In this document: one piece after another, positions 26,094 through 35,085 of the stretch
How the letters are laid out: every line of letters starts with the position of its first letter
Numbering within the stretch: position 1 is the first letter of the stretch
DNA from: Billgrantia aerodenitrificans
Lineage (GTDB): Bacteria > Pseudomonadota > Gammaproteobacteria > Pseudomonadales > Halomonadaceae
DNA: 64,000 bases
Reading direction: 5' to 3'
Assembly: GCF_021404405.1 (NCBI RefSeq)
Contig: NZ_JABFTV010000007.1
Location: 1 to 64,000, forward strand
Position numbers and translations under genes: made by a program
Notes under the pieces: generated by a model
What the model saw: only the letters and a program-made list of their open reading frames with translations
What the model was told of the DNA's origin: nothing
The model's database searches: none

Positions 26094-27023
26094 ATGAGCA
26101 AGCCAAGCATGTCCCAGCCAAGCATATCCAAGCCAACTCTGGCCGATCTGGAAGCCTTTACGGTAGTGGCTGCCGAACGCAGCTTTCGACGTGCCGCCGA
26201 CGTCATCGGTGTCTCGCGCTCGGCGCTGAGCCACCGCATGCGGCATCTGGAAGAGCAGCTCGGCGTGCGGCTGCTGCATCGCACTACCCGCAGCGTTTCC
26301 CTGACCGATGCCGGCAGCCGGTTCCTGGCGCGCATCACCCCCACCCTGAATGAGCTGAATGCCACGCTGGATACCCTCGCCGACGACCGCGGCGAGCCCA
26401 GCGGCGTGCTGCGCATCAACGCCAGCAGGGCAGCGGCCCGGCTGCTGCTTGCCCATGTAGTACCGGCTTACCTGCGCCGCTACCCGGCGGTGGAGCTCGA
26501 TCTCGTCAGCGAAGGACGGCTCGTCGATATCGTCGAACAGGGCTTCGACGCCGGGGTTCGGCTGGGCGAGGCGGTACCCCAGGACATGATTGCGGTGAAG
26601 CTGGGCGGTGCCATGCGCTTCCTGGCGGTGGCCTCGCCGGATTACCTGCACCGTTTCGGCACGCCAAGTGTGCCCGACGATCTGCACAAGCATCGCTGCA
26701 TCCGCCTGCGGCTGCCCAGCGGTAAGCGCTATCGCTGGGAGTTCGAGCGGCGAGGGCAGGAGATCGCCATCGACGTTCCCGGCGCGCTGACGCTCGACGA
26801 CAACGAACTCATGGTCGAAGCGGCAGCCGACGGCCTCGGCATTGCCTACGTGCCCGAGATCGTGGCCAGCGAGCGCCTCGCCTCAGGGCAGCTCGTGGCG
26901 TTGCTCGAAGCCTGGAGCCCGCCTTATCCCGGCTTGATGCTCTATTACCCCGGGCACCGCCACGTGCCCGCTGCACTGCGCGCCTTCATCGATCTGCTGA
27001 AAACATCAGAAGTTCAGGCGTGA
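26094..27023 (+). CDS. LysR-family transcriptional regulator
   Basis: A 309-aa LysR regulator. The HTH is TLADLEAFTVVAAERSFRRAADVIGVSRSALSHRM and the C-terminal domain is of the CrgA/DsdC-like co-inducer-binding type. The first 14 residues are a Ser/Lys/Pro repeat (SKPSMSQPSISKP) encoded by a short tandem DNA repeat, so a start at a later codon is possible. It is divergent from the SDR gene. The effector is unknown. Confidence 0.88.
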   Translation: MSKPSMSQPSISKPTLADLEAFTVVAAERSFRRAADVIGVSRSALSHRMRHLEEQLGVRLLHRTTRSVSLTDAGSRFLARITPTLNELNATLDTLADDRGEPSGVLRINASRAAARLLLAHVVPAYLRRYPAVELDLVSEGRLVDIVEQGFDAGVRLGEAVPQDMIAVKLGGAMRFLAVASPDYLHRFGTPSVPDDLHKHRCIRLRLPSGKRYRWEFERRGQEIAIDVPGALTLDDNELMVEAAADGLGIAYVPEIVASERLASGQLVALLEAWSPPYPGLMLYYPGHRHVPAALRAFIDLLKTSEVQA

Positions 27024-27119
27024 TGTGCGACTATCTGGTGCCGGTAGGAGTGAGTACGATCCGTTTCCGAGCATTATCAGGGACCCCGTGAAGATATATC
27101 GAGCTTGTCAGGTGCTTAA

Positions 27120-27482
27120 ATGGCCCGGTTTTTTCTCTTTTTACTTCTTGGTTCATTTCCGTTGCTGGCGCATGCGGAGGTGGCTGACAAGGTGGCGAGC
27201 CAAGGTGGGATGCTGTTGTTTCTGAGTGTTCTGTTTTTGATTTTTCTTCTTGTAGTTAAGGTTCGTAGCCATTGGTTGCTATGGCCTTATGCCGCTTTTC
27301 TTCTCTTTTGTATTGTTGGGGAAATCGATTTCATCATGATCGATGATGAAATTTTTCATATGGCGATAAACGAGCTTGGCTCTTCATACAGGTATGCGGC
27401 CTATGCTCACTTGGTGTCATTGATACTGCTCCTCGTATCGACGTTCTATTTCTTTTCCAGGAGTAGAGCTTCCCGACGGTGA
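27120..27482 (+). CDS. Hypothetical small membrane protein
   Basis: A 120-aa protein of unrecognised family. It has an N-terminal hydrophobic signal-like segment ending near HAE (residue 20) and three further hydrophobic helices (GGMLLFLSVLFLIFLLVV, WLLWPYAAFLLFCIVG, LVSLILLLVSTFYFF). Base composition is visibly more AT-rich than its neighbours, suggesting acquisition. It runs convergently into the LysE gene, 3 bp away. No Shine-Dalgarno is obvious. Confidence 0.6.
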   Translation: MARFFLFLLLGSFPLLAHAEVADKVASQGGMLLFLSVLFLIFLLVVKVRSHWLLWPYAAFLLFCIVGEIDFIMIDDEIFHMAINELGSSYRYAAYAHLVSLILLLVSTFYFFSRSRASRR

Positions 27483-27485
27483 AAA

Positions 27486-28103
27486 TTACTCTCTCCTTGC
27501 CACCAGCAGGCCGATGCCGGCGCTCGCCAACAGGCTTGCGCAGGCGCGGTTGAACAGCCGGCGCATCGTGGGGCGCGAGAACCAGTGGCGTAGAAAGGCG
27601 CCGAAGCAGGCGTAACCGATGATGGCCACCCATTCGAGCACCAGGAACAGGGCGCCCAGAATCAGGAACTGGAAGGCGACGTCGCCGTCTGGCGTAACGA
27701 ACTGAGGCAGGAACGCCGTGAAGATCAGGATCGCCTTGGGATTGCCGGCGGCGAGCAGGAACTCCTGCCGGCTCAGGCCCCAGAGCCCCATCGGGGCGGC
27801 GGCCATGCCCTCGTCGCTACTCTCGGCGCCCCACAGCTGGTAGGCCAGCCAGAATAGGTAGCCGGCGCCGAGTACCTTGATGAGCAGGAACAGCTTCTCG
27901 GAGGTGTAGAGCACGGTAGCCAGGCCCGAGGCGGCGAGGGCGATCATCACCACGAAAGCCGCCAGGCGCCCGATGCCGGCCAGGCAAGCCATGCGCACAC
28001 CATAGCGTTTGGCGTTGCTCATAGAGAGCAAGTTATTGGGGCCCGGCGCCATGTTCAGAGCGAAGCAGGCCGGCACGAAGAGCAGCAGGGTCAGCAAGTC
28101 CAT
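27486..28103 (-). CDS. LysE/RhtB-family translocator
   Basis: A 205-aa exporter with about six helices. It has the family N-terminal motif FALNMAPGPNNLLSMSNAKRYG near residue 14 and the GNPKAILIFTAFLPQF motif near residue 125. Family members export amino acids or homoserine lactone. ATG 28103 is chosen because the first helix begins there. It is divergent from the AraC regulator, which is itself followed by a second LysE-type gene. Confidence 0.88.
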   Translation of the reverse strand: MDLLTLLLFVPACFALNMAPGPNNLLSMSNAKRYGVRMACLAGIGRLAAFVVMIALAASGLATVLYTSEKLFLLIKVLGAGYLFWLAYQLWGAESSDEGMAAAPMGLWGLSRQEFLLAAGNPKAILIFTAFLPQFVTPDGDVAFQFLILGALFLVLEWVAIIGYACFGAFLRHWFSRPTMRRLFNRACASLLASAGIGLLVARRE

Positions 28104-28256
28104 TTGGGCCACCAGAGGGTGCGGTTCGGCTTTCGATTTTGCATCACAGCTCCTGTGGACTGAAGCAAGGTCACTATCTTTTTGCGCAATAATGTCCAAG
28201 CCCTAGTCCTTGGCTGGGCCTAAGCTAGGCCATAGTGGTGTTCAGAGAGGTGTGGC

Positions 28257-29087
28257 ATGGCCAAGCAATCCAGCCAGTTCGACTACCACAAGAGCTGGCA
28301 AGTACCCGGGCTCACGGTGCTCCAAGCGTCGCTGAGCGATTTCAGCTACGACCGCCATGCGCATGAAGAGTACGCCTTCGGCGTGACCCTTACCGGGCGG
28401 CAGGACTTCTTCAGCGGCGGTGAGTTTCATCGTAGCCCGCCCGGCAACGTCATCCAGTTCAACCCCGATCAGGTACACGACGGTCATCCTGGTGACGGCA
28501 CCACGCTGGGCTACGTAATGATCTATGTGCCCACTGCCCAGCTTGAGGCCTCATTCGCCGATGCGGCGGGATGCGAGCGTGCCGCCCGGTTTCATGGGCG
28601 AGAGACCCTGCTGGACGACCCCCAGCTGCGCCACGCCATTCTCGACCTCGCCCAACTGATGATCGACCGGCAAGGCACGCGCATCGACCAGGAGCACGCC
28701 CTGCACCGCATGGCGACGCGCCTGGTGCAGCGTGCCGGCAAGTTCCAGCCCGGCGGCAGGGTGAGTCGCCCCGATGCACTGCTGCTGCGTGCCAAGGAGT
28801 ACATCCTTGCGCACCTGGAGGCGGATCTCTCGTTGGATGAGATCAGTCAGGCCGCCCACCTCTCCAAGTACCACTTCCTGCGCCTGTTCCGCCAGCAGTT
28901 CGGTATCACGCCGCACCAGTACGTGCTGAGCTGCCGGGTCAACGCCGCGCGCAGCGCCCTTGAATTCGGCGTGGCGCCCTCCGAGGTGGCGCTCCGCCAC
29001 GGCTTCACCGACCTCAGCCACTTCAACCGCCGCTTCAAACGCATCTACGGCAAGACGCCATATCAGTACCAGCGCAGCGTGACCTAG
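28257..29087 (+). CDS. AraC-family transcriptional regulator
   Basis: A 276-aa regulator. An N-terminal cupin-like AraC-binding domain (RHAHEEYAFGVTLTGRQDFF, then FNPDQVHDGHPGD) precedes two C-terminal HTH motifs (LSLDEISQAAHLSKYHFLRLF and EVALRHGFTDLSHFNRRF). It sits between two LysE-family exporters, one divergent and one 59 bp downstream in the same direction, and probably controls one or both in response to an amino-acid-like ligand. GAGAGG precedes the start. Confidence 0.88.
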   Translation: MAKQSSQFDYHKSWQVPGLTVLQASLSDFSYDRHAHEEYAFGVTLTGRQDFFSGGEFHRSPPGNVIQFNPDQVHDGHPGDGTTLGYVMIYVPTAQLEASFADAAGCERAARFHGRETLLDDPQLRHAILDLAQLMIDRQGTRIDQEHALHRMATRLVQRAGKFQPGGRVSRPDALLLRAKEYILAHLEADLSLDEISQAAHLSKYHFLRLFRQQFGITPHQYVLSCRVNAARSALEFGVAPSEVALRHGFTDLSHFNRRFKRIYGKTPYQYQRSVT

Positions 29088-29146
29088 TAGCGCTGAATTC
29101 CGGCCGCTCGGCCACACACGAAACACTATCTATCGGAGAGACTCCC

Positions 29147-29758
29147 ATGGAGATCGTCGCCTATGCTCTGGGCGTCATGTACACGCCTGGGCCCGTGAAC
29201 CTGCTCGGCCTGCATGCCGGGCTCAATGGTCAGGCGAGGACATCGCTCGGCTTCTTCCTCGGTGTGGGGCTGGCCATGCTCACGCTATTTCTGCTGTTCG
29301 GCTGGGCCGGAGCGGCCTGGGTGCGCGGCGACATGCTCGCCGTAGTGGGGGCGGTGGGGTGTGGCTACATCCTCTACCTGGCGCTCAAGGTCGCCCGCTC
29401 GAGCGTTGAGCTCAACCGGGTGCGTGAGGCGCCTCGTGTCATGAGCTTCCGCGATGGCTTGATCATGCAGCTGTGCAACCCCAAGGCCATGCTCGCGACC
29501 CTGCCGATCGCCACCATCCAGTTTCCTGCCGCCGGCATCCACGGCGTGAGCCTGCTGTTCTGGTCGCTCGGGCTGGCTGCGCTGGCCTTCGGTGCCCCCG
29601 GTAGCTATGCCCTGATGGGCGTCGTGCTCGGCCAGCGCCTGGAAAATCCAAAGCTGCTGAAAGGCTTCAGCCTCGCCATGGCCGCGCTGCTGGTGTGGGT
29701 TGCGATCACCATCGGCTATGAGCACGTGTGGCTGCCGCTGGCCTCGGGCACTTTTTGA
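29147..29758 (+). CDS. LysE-family translocator
   Basis: A 203-aa exporter. It has the N-terminal GVMYTPGPVNLLGLHAGLNG motif and MQLCNPKAMLATLPIATIQF near residue 106. It differs clearly from the exporter at 27486, so the two are not a recent duplication. It lies downstream of the AraC regulator with its own GGAGAG ribosome-binding site and may form an operon with it. Substrate unknown. Confidence 0.85.
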   Translation: MEIVAYALGVMYTPGPVNLLGLHAGLNGQARTSLGFFLGVGLAMLTLFLLFGWAGAAWVRGDMLAVVGAVGCGYILYLALKVARSSVELNRVREAPRVMSFRDGLIMQLCNPKAMLATLPIATIQFPAAGIHGVSLLFWSLGLAALAFGAPGSYALMGVVLGQRLENPKLLKGFSLAMAALLVWVAITIGYEHVWLPLASGTF

Positions 29759-29829
29759 GATGCACCCTTGCCACGGGGGCGTGCTGGCTGATCAGAGCTA
29801 GGATGAAAGACGAAGCCCGCAATGGATAG

Positions 29830-30219
29830 CTAGGCTTCGCGCCCCGTGGCGTCGCGGTCGCAGTCATAGCGCTTCATGTGCGGGAACGGCGGCAGCCAGG
29901 CCTCGCGGCGTACGACCCAGCTCTCGTAGGTGGGCATCAGTTGATCCGGGGTATCCAGGGTGCCCAGGTGAACTTCGATTTCGTCGTCGCTGCGTGCGAA
30001 AACCGACGAGCCGCAGCGAGGGCAGAAGAAACGCCCGTTGTAGTCGCGCACTTCACCCTCTATCGTCACTGCCTCCTGGGGGAACACCGCCGAGGCGTAG
30101 AAGAGCGCACCATGGTGCTTGCGGCAGTCCAGACAGTGACAAATGCCGACCCGGTAAGGGCGCCCCGACGCTTCGACTCGAACGTTGCCGCAAAGGCAAC
30201 CGCCAGTGTATCGCTCCAT
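29830..30219 (-). CDS. GFA-family (CENP-V/GFA domain) zinc-binding protein
   Basis: A 129-aa protein of the glutathione-dependent formaldehyde-activating enzyme/CENP-V fold. Zinc-ligand cysteines are in TGGCLCGNVRVE (residue 8), GICHCLDCRKHHGA (28) and FFCPRCGSSVF (66). Despite the family name most members have unknown substrates. A second GFA gene lies at 43050 and a GFA relic at 50133. ATG 30219 is preferred; the frame upstream carries repeat DNA. Confidence 0.87.
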   Translation of the reverse strand: MERYTGGCLCGNVRVEASGRPYRVGICHCLDCRKHHGALFYASAVFPQEAVTIEGEVRDYNGRFFCPRCGSSVFARSDDEIEVHLGTLDTPDQLMPTYESWVVRREAWLPPFPHMKRYDCDRDATGREA

Positions 30220-30231
30220 GCCAGGCCTCCC

Positions 30232-30259
30232 TTGTATCGACTGACTTTGTATCGACTGA
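30232..30259. repeat. Short tandem direct repeat
   Basis: TTGTATCGACTGA occurs at 30232-30244 and again at 30247-30259, in the leader of the GFA gene. It could be a pair of regulator sites or slippage DNA. Confidence 0.6.
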
Positions 30260-30417
30260 TCGCTCAGCGAGAAGAGGGCTGAGTACCCTTCAGAGGTGAT
30301 AACGCAAGGGTAGCGCTTTCTTGGAGCTAGCCTGAAACCACGCCTGTAAAAATGCAAAGCGCGCCGGAATGAAAGATAATAAGCAGGTTAACGAATGACA
30401 GGCACTCGCGAGGCGAC

Positions 30418-31149
30418 ATGAATCCCACCATCGAACTGCTGAAATCCCATCGCTCGATTCGCAAATTCACCGACCAGAAGATTCCCCACGAGCTGCTGAT
30501 CGAGCTGATTCGCGCCGGTCAGGCCGCCGCGACCTCCAACCATGTGCAGGCTTACACCGTCATCCACGTGAAGAACCCGGCCAACCGCGAGAAGATCGCC
30601 GAGCTGGCTGGCGGGCAGTCGTACGTGGCCACCGCTTCCGACTTCCTGGTGTTCTGTGCCGACATGAAACGACCCACCGAGGCAGCCGAACGCAGCGGCG
30701 CCAACGTCGTGCGCGGCATGACCGAGCAACTGGTGGTGGCCAGTGTGGATGCTGCCTTGATGGCACAGAACGTGGTCGTTGCCGCCGAATCCGAAGGGCT
30801 CGGCATCTGCTACATCGGCGGCATCCGCAACAACCCCCAGGCCATCAGCGATCTGCTGCATCTGCCCGAGCACGTCTACCCGGTGTTCGGCTTGTGCCTC
30901 GGCTATCCGGCTGTCGATCCGGACGTCAAACCGCGCTTGCCGGTGGAGGCGATCCTCAAGGAAGACTACTACGTCGACGACAGCGAGCTTGTCGCCGCCT
31001 TCGACGACGCCATGCAGAGCTACTACGGCGAGCGACGCGGCGGCAACAAGGACTCCAACTGGTCGAAGAACCTCTCCCCGCTGTTCAGCAGCAAGCTGCG
31101 CGCCCATATGCGCGAGTTCCTCACCAAGCGCGGTTTCGAGATGAAGTGA
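30418..31149 (+). CDS. nfsA: NfsA-family oxygen-insensitive nitroreductase
   Basis: A 243-aa FMN-dependent NADPH nitroreductase. It has the N-terminal HRSIRKFTDQKIP FMN-binding motif, AAATSNHVQAYTVIHV near residue 37, EGLGICYIGGIRN near 125 and the C-terminal helical extension ending SKLRAHMREFLTKRGFEMK typical of NfsA. It reduces nitroaromatics and quinones by two-electron steps. GAGG precedes the ATG. Confidence 0.88.
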   Translation: MNPTIELLKSHRSIRKFTDQKIPHELLIELIRAGQAAATSNHVQAYTVIHVKNPANREKIAELAGGQSYVATASDFLVFCADMKRPTEAAERSGANVVRGMTEQLVVASVDAALMAQNVVVAAESEGLGICYIGGIRNNPQAISDLLHLPEHVYPVFGLCLGYPAVDPDVKPRLPVEAILKEDYYVDDSELVAAFDDAMQSYYGERRGGNKDSNWSKNLSPLFSSKLRAHMREFLTKRGFEMK

Positions 31150-31167
31150 GCCAACCGCCGCTGCCGC

Positions 31168-31980
31168 TCAACCCGCTTCGTTGCAGCGACAGATGTGGAA
31201 GTGCCCGGTACCGATATAGGCCGAGGGCAGGGCATCGAACATGTCCCGGGCCGTGCGCACCAGATGCGGCTGGTCGTAGAAGCCCGCTTCCGCGGCCAGG
31301 GTGGAGAGTGTCATGCCCGGCTGCCAGCGGGCCATGGCGCGGGTGATCTTCAGGTACAGCAGAAAGCGCCGCAGCGTCACCCCCGTTTGCTCGCGGAACA
31401 GGTGCGTGAGTCGCGAGGCGGAGATTCCGGCGCGTTCGGCCAGCGCCGCGGCATCCAGCCGTTCCGGCAGAGTCTCACGCAGGTAGTGGCAGATAGCCGC
31501 GATGCGCGGATCCAGCGGCAGCGGTGGCCCGCCGGTAGCGGCCAGAAAGCGCGCCAGATTGGTTGCGAGGGCACGGCAATCGGCACTGTGGGCCAGTTCC
31601 CAAGCCTGGTCCTCGGCCAACGGCAGATCCATGCTGGCTCGCCCTGCCAGGCTGCCTGCCAAGCGGCGCCAGGCATCGCTGTCCGGATCGAGCTGGGCCA
31701 CCAGCATGGTGGTCTGGCCCGGGTTCAGGGCCTGGGATACGTCCGGTGCCACCACCGCCGCCCGGGTTTGGCGGCGTGCCCCTTCCACATCCAGTTCGAA
31801 CGTGCCATCCAGCCCCAGCAGCAACGACGCACTCACGTGGCGGTGTGCCCGGTTGGCCGGCAGATGGCCGAGCAGCATCCAGCGGTCGTTCCACAGGTAG
31901 AGGGTGCCGCGTAGCGGCGAGGTATCCGTCACAGGCGATCCATGGCTGTCGATCCATAACGCCGAGGATACGCCATTCAA
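31168..31980 (-). CDS. AraC-family transcriptional regulator
   Basis: A 270-aa regulator with a variable N-terminal domain and a C-terminal AraC DNA-binding domain (LDAAALAERAGISASRLTHLFREQTG, then LSTLAAEAGFYDQPHLVRTARDMF). It is convergent with nfsA, 19 bp apart. The last residues (GHFHICRCNEAG) are unusually His/Cys-rich. The ligand and target are unknown. Confidence 0.85.
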   Translation of the reverse strand: MNGVSSALWIDSHGSPVTDTSPLRGTLYLWNDRWMLLGHLPANRAHRHVSASLLLGLDGTFELDVEGARRQTRAAVVAPDVSQALNPGQTTMLVAQLDPDSDAWRRLAGSLAGRASMDLPLAEDQAWELAHSADCRALATNLARFLAATGGPPLPLDPRIAAICHYLRETLPERLDAAALAERAGISASRLTHLFREQTGVTLRRFLLYLKITRAMARWQPGMTLSTLAAEAGFYDQPHLVRTARDMFDALPSAYIGTGHFHICRCNEAG

Positions 31981-32004
31981 GAAGCGGACGCCGGTGCGGC
32001 AGGC

Positions 32005-32499
32005 TCAATGCCCGGCCGGGCGCGGCACGCGTAGCCCCAGCCTGTGCGCCACTTCGAAGGTGACGAAGATCGGGCCGATCAGCAGAAAGACCACGTCTTC
32101 GATGAACGACGGCTTCTTGCCTTCCACCTTATGCCCCCATACCTGCAACGCCCATGCCGCCACCCAGACGATCAGCGAGATCCAGAACAGCGACCACCCC
32201 GCGTTCAGGATGGCGAGAATGCCCAACACGGAAAGGGCGAACCAGGCGAGCATCATCAAGAAGACACCGAAGGAGAGGCGCAGGTAAACCAGGCTGGCCA
32301 GCACGCCCAGCAGGGTGGCGCCATTGACCCACTCGGCCGCACCGCCTTCCAGGCCCAGCCAGCGGCCAAGCGGCACCAGCCATAGCAGTCCCAGAGTGGA
32401 AAACAGAATGGCCGGCACGCAGACGATGTGCACCCACTGGTTCACCGGATGGCGATGGCTCTCGCCGTAGTCGTCGAGAAACTGCTGCAGGCTTCGCAT
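32005..32499 (-). CDS. Mpo1-like (DUF962) membrane protein
   Basis: A 164-aa protein with four hydrophobic helices and the DUF962/Mpo1 histidine motifs: HRHPVNQWVHIVCVP near residue 16 and GHKVEGKKPSFIED near residue 120. The yeast member Mpo1 is an Fe(II)-dependent dioxygenase in 2-hydroxy fatty-acid alpha-oxidation; the bacterial role is not established. ATG 32499 has better spacing from GAGGG than ATG 32505. Confidence 0.85.
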   Translation of the reverse strand: MRSLQQFLDDYGESHRHPVNQWVHIVCVPAILFSTLGLLWLVPLGRWLGLEGGAAEWVNGATLLGVLASLVYLRLSFGVFLMMLAWFALSVLGILAILNAGWSLFWISLIVWVAAWALQVWGHKVEGKKPSFIEDVVFLLIGPIFVTFEVAHRLGLRVPRPAGH

Positions 32500-32616
32500 G
32501 GTCATGCCCTCGTTGTTCTTGGCAGGTCAGGGTCAGGCTCATGCTAGGCGCACCAGAGGACGCTGCCTTGTATGTAACCGCTACGTTGTAGCTGGTAGCC
32601 GGGCCCACCTACGGGT

Positions 32617-32745
32617 CGGTGAACTGATGCACGAGACGAGCAGCCGACTACTCGCCGAGGGCGTCAAAACCCAGGCCGAGCTGGAGGTGATGCGAGACAT
32701 GGGAGTACACAAGGTGCAGGGCTATCTATTTGGGGCGGCCGGGTC
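32617..32745 (+). pseudogene. EAL-domain C-terminal remnant
   Basis: The translated stretch SSRLLAEGVKTQAELEVMR and VHKVQGYLFG matches the end of an EAL (c-di-GMP phosphodiesterase) domain, where VAEGVET...QGYLF is conserved. There is no upstream catalytic EAL motif. It is a short relic upstream of, and in frame with, the nucleotidyltransferase gene. It shows that this 370-bp gap is a junction of rearranged DNA. Confidence 0.6.
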
Positions 32746-32872
32746 AGTTGCCTGCCCACGGCTGAGCCTTCAGGCCTTGTCATGCTGGGGATTTCGCTAC
32801 CCCATGGTAGGCTATGCTGAGAGCGTGAAATGCATGAAGCGCGAAACCTCGACGCATAGGGGGTATCGAGAT

Positions 32873-33163
32873 ATGAACAGAACCAAGACTTTGCAGCTGT
32901 TGCGGGATCACCTACCGTTGCTTTCTCGCGAGTACGGAGTAACCTCTTTGCGGCTTTTTGGTTCTATGTCTCGCGATGAGGCCCGTGATGACAGTGATAT
33001 CGATATCTTGGTGAGCTTTGACGGCCCTGCGACCTCCGCTCGTTATTTCGGGGTGCAGTTTTATCTTGAGGATTTGCTGGGGCATCCGGTTGATCTCGTG
33101 ACCGACAAGGCGCTTCGTCCCGAACTCAAGCCTTATATCGAGCGCGAGGCTGTGCGTGTCTAA
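32873..33163 (+). CDS. MNT-family nucleotidyltransferase antitoxin
   Basis: A 96-aa minimal nucleotidyltransferase with the LFGSMSRDEARDDSDIDILV motif (GSxxR...SDxD) near residue 31 and the later catalytic-region Asp in GHPVDLVTD. In MNT-HEPN type VII toxin-antitoxin pairs this protein neutralises the HEPN RNase, in some systems by AMPylation. It overlaps the HEPN gene by 8 bp. Base composition is lower in GC than the surroundings, suggesting acquisition. The partner is broken (next entry). Confidence 0.88.
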   Translation: MNRTKTLQLLRDHLPLLSREYGVTSLRLFGSMSRDEARDDSDIDILVSFDGPATSARYFGVQFYLEDLLGHPVDLVTDKALRPELKPYIEREAVRV

Positions 33164-33527
33164 GACACATCCGATGCGTGAATGGCGCTTCTATATTAAT
33201 GATATGATCGGCTTCGCCGAGAAAGTTCTGTCTTACACGGAAGGCTTGGATCAAGACAGCTTTATCAATAACGACCTTATCTATGATGCTACGCTGCGTA
33301 ATCTTGAGCTCATTGGCGAAGCGGCTACTCGTATTCCGGAAGAAATTCGTCAGCGGTATACGGAAATACCTTGACGGTTGATCGTCGCCACCAGGAATCG
33401 CCTGATACATGCTTATCTAGGAATTGACGATGATACTGTATGGAGCATCATTCAGGACAATATTCCTGAGCTTTTGGATCAGTTACGTGCAATAAAAACC
33501 CAACAGCTGGGCGAGACGAAGCGATGA
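33156..33527 (+). pseudogene. HEPN-domain RNase toxin, interrupted by an in-frame stop
   Basis: From GTG 33156 (or ATG 33174) the frame encodes a DUF86/HEPN toxin. It is cut at 33372-33374 by TGA where the family has Trp (IPW). After the stop the frame continues open to 33527 and includes RNRLIHAY, the catalytic Rx4-6H RNase motif of HEPN. Full length would be 123 aa. A single TGG to TGA change explains the break, so loss looks recent, or a sequencing error is possible. The 72-residue product lacks the active site. Confidence 0.85.
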
Positions 33528-33865
33528 CCTCTACCGAGCCCCGTATTACCCTGAATCCGCAGCGACACCGAGTGCAGGTATCGATCGGTGACACCCTGCT
33601 TGCCGACACCACCCGTGCCCTTGAGCTGCGCGAACGTGGTTATCCGCCTCGGCTCTATGTTCCCCGCGAAGACGTGCGAATGGACCTCCTGAGCCGCTCC
33701 GAGACCGTGACCCACTGCCCGTTCAAGGGCGATGCCGCCTACTTTTCGTTCGGCGAACAGGCCGATGTAGCGTGGAGCTACGAGCAACCGCTGGAAGGCA
33801 TGGAGACGATTGCGGAATACCTGGCCTTCGACGACGACAAGGCAAACGTGGCAGAAGATCGCTAG
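33524..33865 (+). CDS. DUF427 family protein
   Basis: A 113-aa protein with the DUF427 signature: YPPRLYVPREDVRMDLL near residue 42, then THCPFKGDAAYFSF near residue 64 and a C-terminal AWSYEQPLEGM. The family has a small beta-rich fold of unknown function. The ATG overlaps the last codon of the broken HEPN frame (ATGA), so it was once coupled to that toxin gene. Confidence 0.87.
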   Translation: MTSTEPRITLNPQRHRVQVSIGDTLLADTTRALELRERGYPPRLYVPREDVRMDLLSRSETVTHCPFKGDAAYFSFGEQADVAWSYEQPLEGMETIAEYLAFDDDKANVAEDR

Positions 33866-33900
33866 AGGGTAGGCCGCGGCGGCCTGGGCTCAACGACTCG

Positions 33901-35085
33901 CTACCCCGGCGCACGTACGTCGACAGCGACTCTCTCCTTCAGCAGCCACGCACCCAGCCCGGCGACGGCCAGCCCCAGAGTGGCGAAGAGCAGGAAGGTG
34001 GTTCCATGGCCTTCGGCTCCGACCAGCCAGCCGGCCAGCGGGGAGCCGGCGACCTGGCCGACCGAGGTGGCGAGCAGTGGCAGCACCGGGCCGAAGGCGG
34101 GCGCTTCTTCCATGATCTCGATTCCCCTGACCAGATAGAACCCGGTAAGAGTCATGTACCCGGCGCCGAACAGGGCCGCAGAAGCAAGGGCGAGAGGGAA
34201 ATGGCTGGGGGCGAGGGCCAGCAGAACCAGACCGGCGGAGAGCGCCACCAAACCAGCGGCATGGCTGAACACCGCCCCGAATCGCGCAATGAGATCGCCG
34301 GCGCCGCCACCTGTCAGTCCGCCGAGGCCGACTGCCAGCCACATCCAGGCGGTCTGGCTCGGCCCCAATCCACCGGCGGCGATCGCCGCATCGGGAGCAA
34401 ACACCCAGTAAGCCGCACTCACGCACCCCATGCCGGCGGCCAGGCCGCTCAGCCGAGTGATGGCGTGCCACTGCTCTCGGCTCACCGGCAGGGCCGCGAG
34501 GGAAGGCAGCGATGACGGGACAGGGCGGTCGTCCCGGGGCAGGAAAAGGTAGGCCGCCAGTGCGCCCATGGCTGCCAAGGCGGCGAAGCCGATATAGGCG
34601 CTACGCCAGGCCTCCGCCCAGATCAGCACTGCGGGCATGGCCAGCGCGATGCCCACGCTGGTGCCCGCATTGATGGTGGCGTTGACCCGCCCACGCAGCC
34701 TCCCTGGCACCACCCGCGACACCGCTTCCGCCATCGCCGGTGAGGAAAGGCCGGTACTGATACCGCAGATCAGCACGCCGACCGCAAGCAGCAACGAGGA
34801 GGGTGCCAGGGCAATCGTCATCAGCCCGCCCCCGGCCAAGGCGGCCGCCGCAACGCCGGCACGGCGAACCCCGAGGCGCTGTGTCACCCAGGGGGCGGCG
34901 AGGATGGCAAAGACGAAGCTCAGGAACGGCAGAGCACCGATCACGCCCGCCATGCTCGAAGAGATCGTCAGCTCGTCGCGCATCGCAGGCAGGAACAGAC
35001 CGAATACGAAGCGGGCCAGCCCGTAGGTGATGGCGATGACCCCGCTGCCGAGGGCCGCCATGCCAAGAGCGGAAAGGGTCCTCAT
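33901..35085 (-). CDS. MFS transporter, YbfB/YjiJ-type
   Basis: A 394-aa major facilitator with 12 predicted helices, starting SGVIAITYGLARFVFGLFLPAMRDEL. The MFS motif-A-like loop (TQRLGVRRAGVAAA) falls near residue 69. ATG 35085 overlaps the stop of the TetR gene (ATGA), so the two form an operon and the transporter is likely under TetR control, as in drug or toxic-metabolite efflux. The substrate is unknown. Confidence 0.87.
   Translation of the reverse strand: MRTLSALGMAALGSGVIAITYGLARFVFGLFLPAMRDELTISSSMAGVIGALPFLSFVFAILAAPWVTQRLGVRRAGVAAAALAGGGLMTIALAPSSLLLAVGVLICGISTGLSSPAMAEAVSRVVPGRLRGRVNATINAGTSVGIALAMPAVLIWAEAWRSAYIGFAALAAMGALAAYLFLPRDDRPVPSSLPSLAALPVSREQWHAITRLSGLAAGMGCVSAAYWVFAPDAAIAAGGLGPSQTAWMWLAVGLGGLTGGGAGDLIARFGAVFSHAAGLVALSAGLVLLALAPSHFPLALASAALFGAGYMTLTGFYLVRGIEIMEEAPAFGPVLPLLATSVGQVAGSPLAGWLVGAEGHGTTFLLFATLGLAVAGLGAWLLKERVAVDVRAPG

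Noticed and set aside
32498..32872. Upstream extension of the nucleotidyltransferase frame as coding
   Set aside because: It reads through an EAL-domain remnant and lacks homology to MNT proteins; ATG 32873 begins the known domain.
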